NCBI GenBank assembly: GCA_050942745.1
Contig: JBMNNX010000301.1
Span: 1 to 7,598 of the forward strand
Direction of reading: 5' to 3'
DNA from: UBA10939 sp050942745
GTDB lineage: Bacteria; Myxococcota; Myxococcia; Myxococcales; UBA5297
Length of the DNA: 7,598 bases
A model generated the notes under the pieces. The model was not told where the DNA came from and ran no database searches. It saw only the letters and a program-made list of their open reading frames with translations. Shown piece after piece: positions 6,349-7,598 of the stretch. The first letter of the stretch is position 1. The number at the start of each line of letters is the position of its first letter. The translations under genes and the position numbers were made by a program.

Positions 6349-6367
6349 GCGGCCTGATCCAGGCCGC
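6349..6367 (+). promoter_or_regulatory. Hairpin in the leader of the M29-like gene
   Basis: GCGGCCTG (6349-6356) and CAGGCCGC (6360-6367) form a perfect 8-bp stem with a 3-nt ATC loop, ending 17 nt before the Shine-Dalgarno. It could be an operator dyad or a leader RNA structure. No T-run follows. Confidence 0.4.
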
Positions 6368-6384
6368 CGTCGCCTCCATGCGGC

Positions 6385-6390
6385 AAGGAG
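6385..6390 (+). promoter_or_regulatory. Shine-Dalgarno deciding the start of the M29-like gene
   Basis: AAGGAG sits 7 nt before the ATG at 6398. It favours this start over the open frame reaching back to 6128, which would run through the tandem repeats. Confidence 0.75.
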
Positions 6391-6397
6391 AATTCGG

Positions 6398-7570
6398 ATG
6401 GACCAGACCTTGAGCAGCCAGGAGCTCGTCGCCCTTGTCGAGCGCGTCTTCCAGCCGCGCGCCGAGGATCGCGCCATCGCGGTGCTGGTGGACCTGCCCG
6501 ACGCGCGTGTAGCCGATCACGACCGCTGGCGGGCGCGCCGCGTTCTCGCCGCCGGTTGGGCCCGCGAGCTGAAGGCTGCGCACGCCCGTGGCGAGAGCCG
6601 ACTCGAGGCGCGGCTCGTCCTCTATCGCAACGCCGGCAGCAACAACGGCGACCTGCCGCCGACCGCGTGGATCTGGGAAGGCGAGGAGTTGCCCGAGCGC
6701 GCCGAGGACGTGACCACAGAGCCTGTGCCCTTCGAGCGCGTCTTTACCGAGAACCAGATCCTGCTCGTGCCCACGCAGTTCTCGGCCACCGCGCCGATGA
6801 AGCTGCACGCGAAGCGCTTCGGCTTCCGCGCGGCGACGATGCCGGGCTTCACCGCGGAGATGATCCCCGCGCTGAGGCTCGACTACACCGAGATCAACCG
6901 CCGGGTCGGCATCCTCAAGGCGCTGCTCGACGAGGCCGAGGAGGCGCGCATCCTCTTCAAGATCGACGGCGCGCGCGAGCACCGGCTGCGGCTCGACCTG
7001 CGGCATCGCACCGCGCACGCCTCGGGCGGCCTGCTGCGCGAGCCGGGCACGGCCGGCAACCTGCCGTCGGGCGAGGCCTATGTCGTGCCGTACGAGGGCG
7101 AGCGCGAAGGCGATCCGAGTCGCTCGGCGGGTGAGCTGCCGGTCCAGTTTGGCGAGGAGATCGTCGTCTACCGCGTCGAGGACAACCGCGCGGTCTCGGT
7201 CGCGGATGGCGGCCAGGCGGCGAAGAGCGAAGCGGAGCGGCTCGCGCGCGAGCCGGCGTACGGCAACCTCGCCGAGCTCGGGCTCGGCGTGCTCGCCGAC
7301 CTCGGCGTGGGCGCGACCGGCGAGGTGCTGCTCGACGAGAAGCTCGGGCTGCACATCGCCTTCGGCCGCAGCGACCACTTCGGTGGCCAGGTCGGCGCGG
7401 CGCAGTTCTCGCGCCCAGAGGCCGTGGTGCACACCGACCGGGTCTACATCGACAGCCTGCAGCCGCGGGTGGCCGTCGCCGAGGCCGAGCTGCTGATGGC
7501 CGGCGGGCGCGCGGTGAAGTTGATGCGGGACGGGCGGTACACGGTCGATTTCGGGCCCGTCGCGGGGTGA
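6398..7570 (+). CDS. M29 aminopeptidase-like (aminopeptidase T/PepS-related) metalloenzyme
   Basis: This 390-residue cytosolic protein has no signal peptide or membrane segment. Its C-terminal half carries the blocks of the M29 family (thermophilic AmpT/PepS, also related to NicX-type dioxygenases): NLPSGEAYVVPYEGE (221-235), AELGLG (292-297), LGLHIAFG (316-323) and VVHTDRVYID (343-352). The expected metal ligands are E225, E293, H319, H345 and D347. Their spacings (68, 26, 26, 2) are close to those I recall for AmpT E250, E316, H345, H376 and D378. The family's tyrosine seven residues after the first histidine (HIAxGxxY) is D326 here, followed by H327. Metal-dependent peptidase activity is therefore likely by family but not certain, and a divergent or dioxygenase-like role is possible. 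The start is set by a good AAGGAG site. Confidence 0.72.
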   Translation: MDQTLSSQELVALVERVFQPRAEDRAIAVLVDLPDARVADHDRWRARRVLAAGWARELKAAHARGESRLEARLVLYRNAGSNNGDLPPTAWIWEGEELPERAEDVTTEPVPFERVFTENQILLVPTQFSATAPMKLHAKRFGFRAATMPGFTAEMIPALRLDYTEINRRVGILKALLDEAEEARILFKIDGAREHRLRLDLRHRTAHASGGLLREPGTAGNLPSGEAYVVPYEGEREGDPSRSAGELPVQFGEEIVVYRVEDNRAVSVADGGQAAKSEAERLAREPAYGNLAELGLGVLADLGVGATGEVLLDEKLGLHIAFGRSDHFGGQVGAAQFSRPEAVVHTDRVYIDSLQPRVAVAEAELLMAGGRAVKLMRDGRYTVDFGPVAG

Positions 7571-7576
7571 ACGGCG

Positions 7577-7598
7577 ATGCGCGCGGCCGGGTTGGTAG
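7577..7598 (+). CDS. Possible 5' end of the next gene (partial)
   Basis: An ATG 6 nt after the stop of the M29-like gene opens a frame (MRAAGLV) that runs off the window. The close spacing is typical of operons, but no clear Shine-Dalgarno is present and seven codons cannot be assigned to a family. Confidence 0.25.

Larger units (their letters stand above)
6258..6397. other. Non-coding leader between repeat array and M29-like gene
   Basis: About 140 bp with no supportable gene. It holds a 10-bp palindrome CGTTCGAACG (6340-6349), immediately overlapped by the hairpin at 6349-6367, then the ribosome binding site. No convincing -35/-10 pair was found, but the stretch must hold the promoter if the downstream gene is not read through from the LtaS-like gene. 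Confidence 0.5.

Noticed and set aside
6128..6397. Upstream extension of the M29-like protein through the repeats
   Set aside because: The extra residues come from repeat DNA, and a good AAGGAG site precedes the ATG at 6398.
4046..7432. Very long minus-strand open frame antisense to the LtaS-like and M29-like genes
   Set aside because: It lies opposite two genes with clear motifs, is rich in Arg/Ala/Glu as expected of a GC-rich shadow, and crosses tandem repeats whose period is not a multiple of three.

Overview
The window is uniformly GC-rich and gene-dense, with long antisense shadow reading frames. The protein types (pilin-like fragment, cyclic-nucleotide-binding/M50-like membrane fusion, LtaS-type sulfatase, M29-like peptidase) fit a high-GC Gram-negative such as Myxococcota (former Deltaproteobacteria). 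That placement is inferred from composition and gene content only; no rRNA, tRNA, CRISPR array or transposase gene is visible.

Layout. (1) Positions 1-245 hold the 3' end of a plus-strand gene with a pilin-like C-terminus. A 10-bp perfect hairpin at 272-301 then separates it from the convergent minus-strand genes. (2) A compact minus-strand operon runs from 3430 down to 348. It encodes a 674-residue membrane protein (PqqD-like domain, degenerate M50 peptidase-like membrane domain, two cyclic-nucleotide-binding domains), then a small membrane-anchored protein with a type II secretion GspG-like C-terminal motif, then a SanA/YdcF-type DUF218 protein. Gaps are 2 and 6 nt, so translational coupling is likely. 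(3) A 267-bp divergent intergenic region (3431-3697) holds a 16-bp perfect palindrome, a possible extended -10 for the rightward gene, and a short leftward ORF with a very strong Shine-Dalgarno. (4) An LtaS/OpgB-type alkaline-phosphatase-superfamily membrane enzyme lies at 3698-5944. (5) A 453-bp non-coding gap (5945-6397) is dominated by an 85/86-bp tandem repeat, three units plus truncated ends, each with two inverted repeats. A separate 8-bp hairpin lies just before the next ribosome binding site. (6) An M29 aminopeptidase-like enzyme occupies 6398-7570, and a possible next gene starts at 7577.

How they may fit together. The minus-strand operon looks like envelope biology: a probably catalytically dead site-2-protease-like membrane scaffold gated by cyclic nucleotides, co-expressed with a pseudopilin-like protein and a SanA-like envelope protein. 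The divergent LtaS-like enzyme would also act on the outer face of the inner membrane. This shared theme is inference. The points most worth following are the pseudo-M50/dual-cNBD fusion, the orphan GspG-like partner, unusual active-site residues in the LtaS-like and M29-like enzymes, and the structured tandem repeat.
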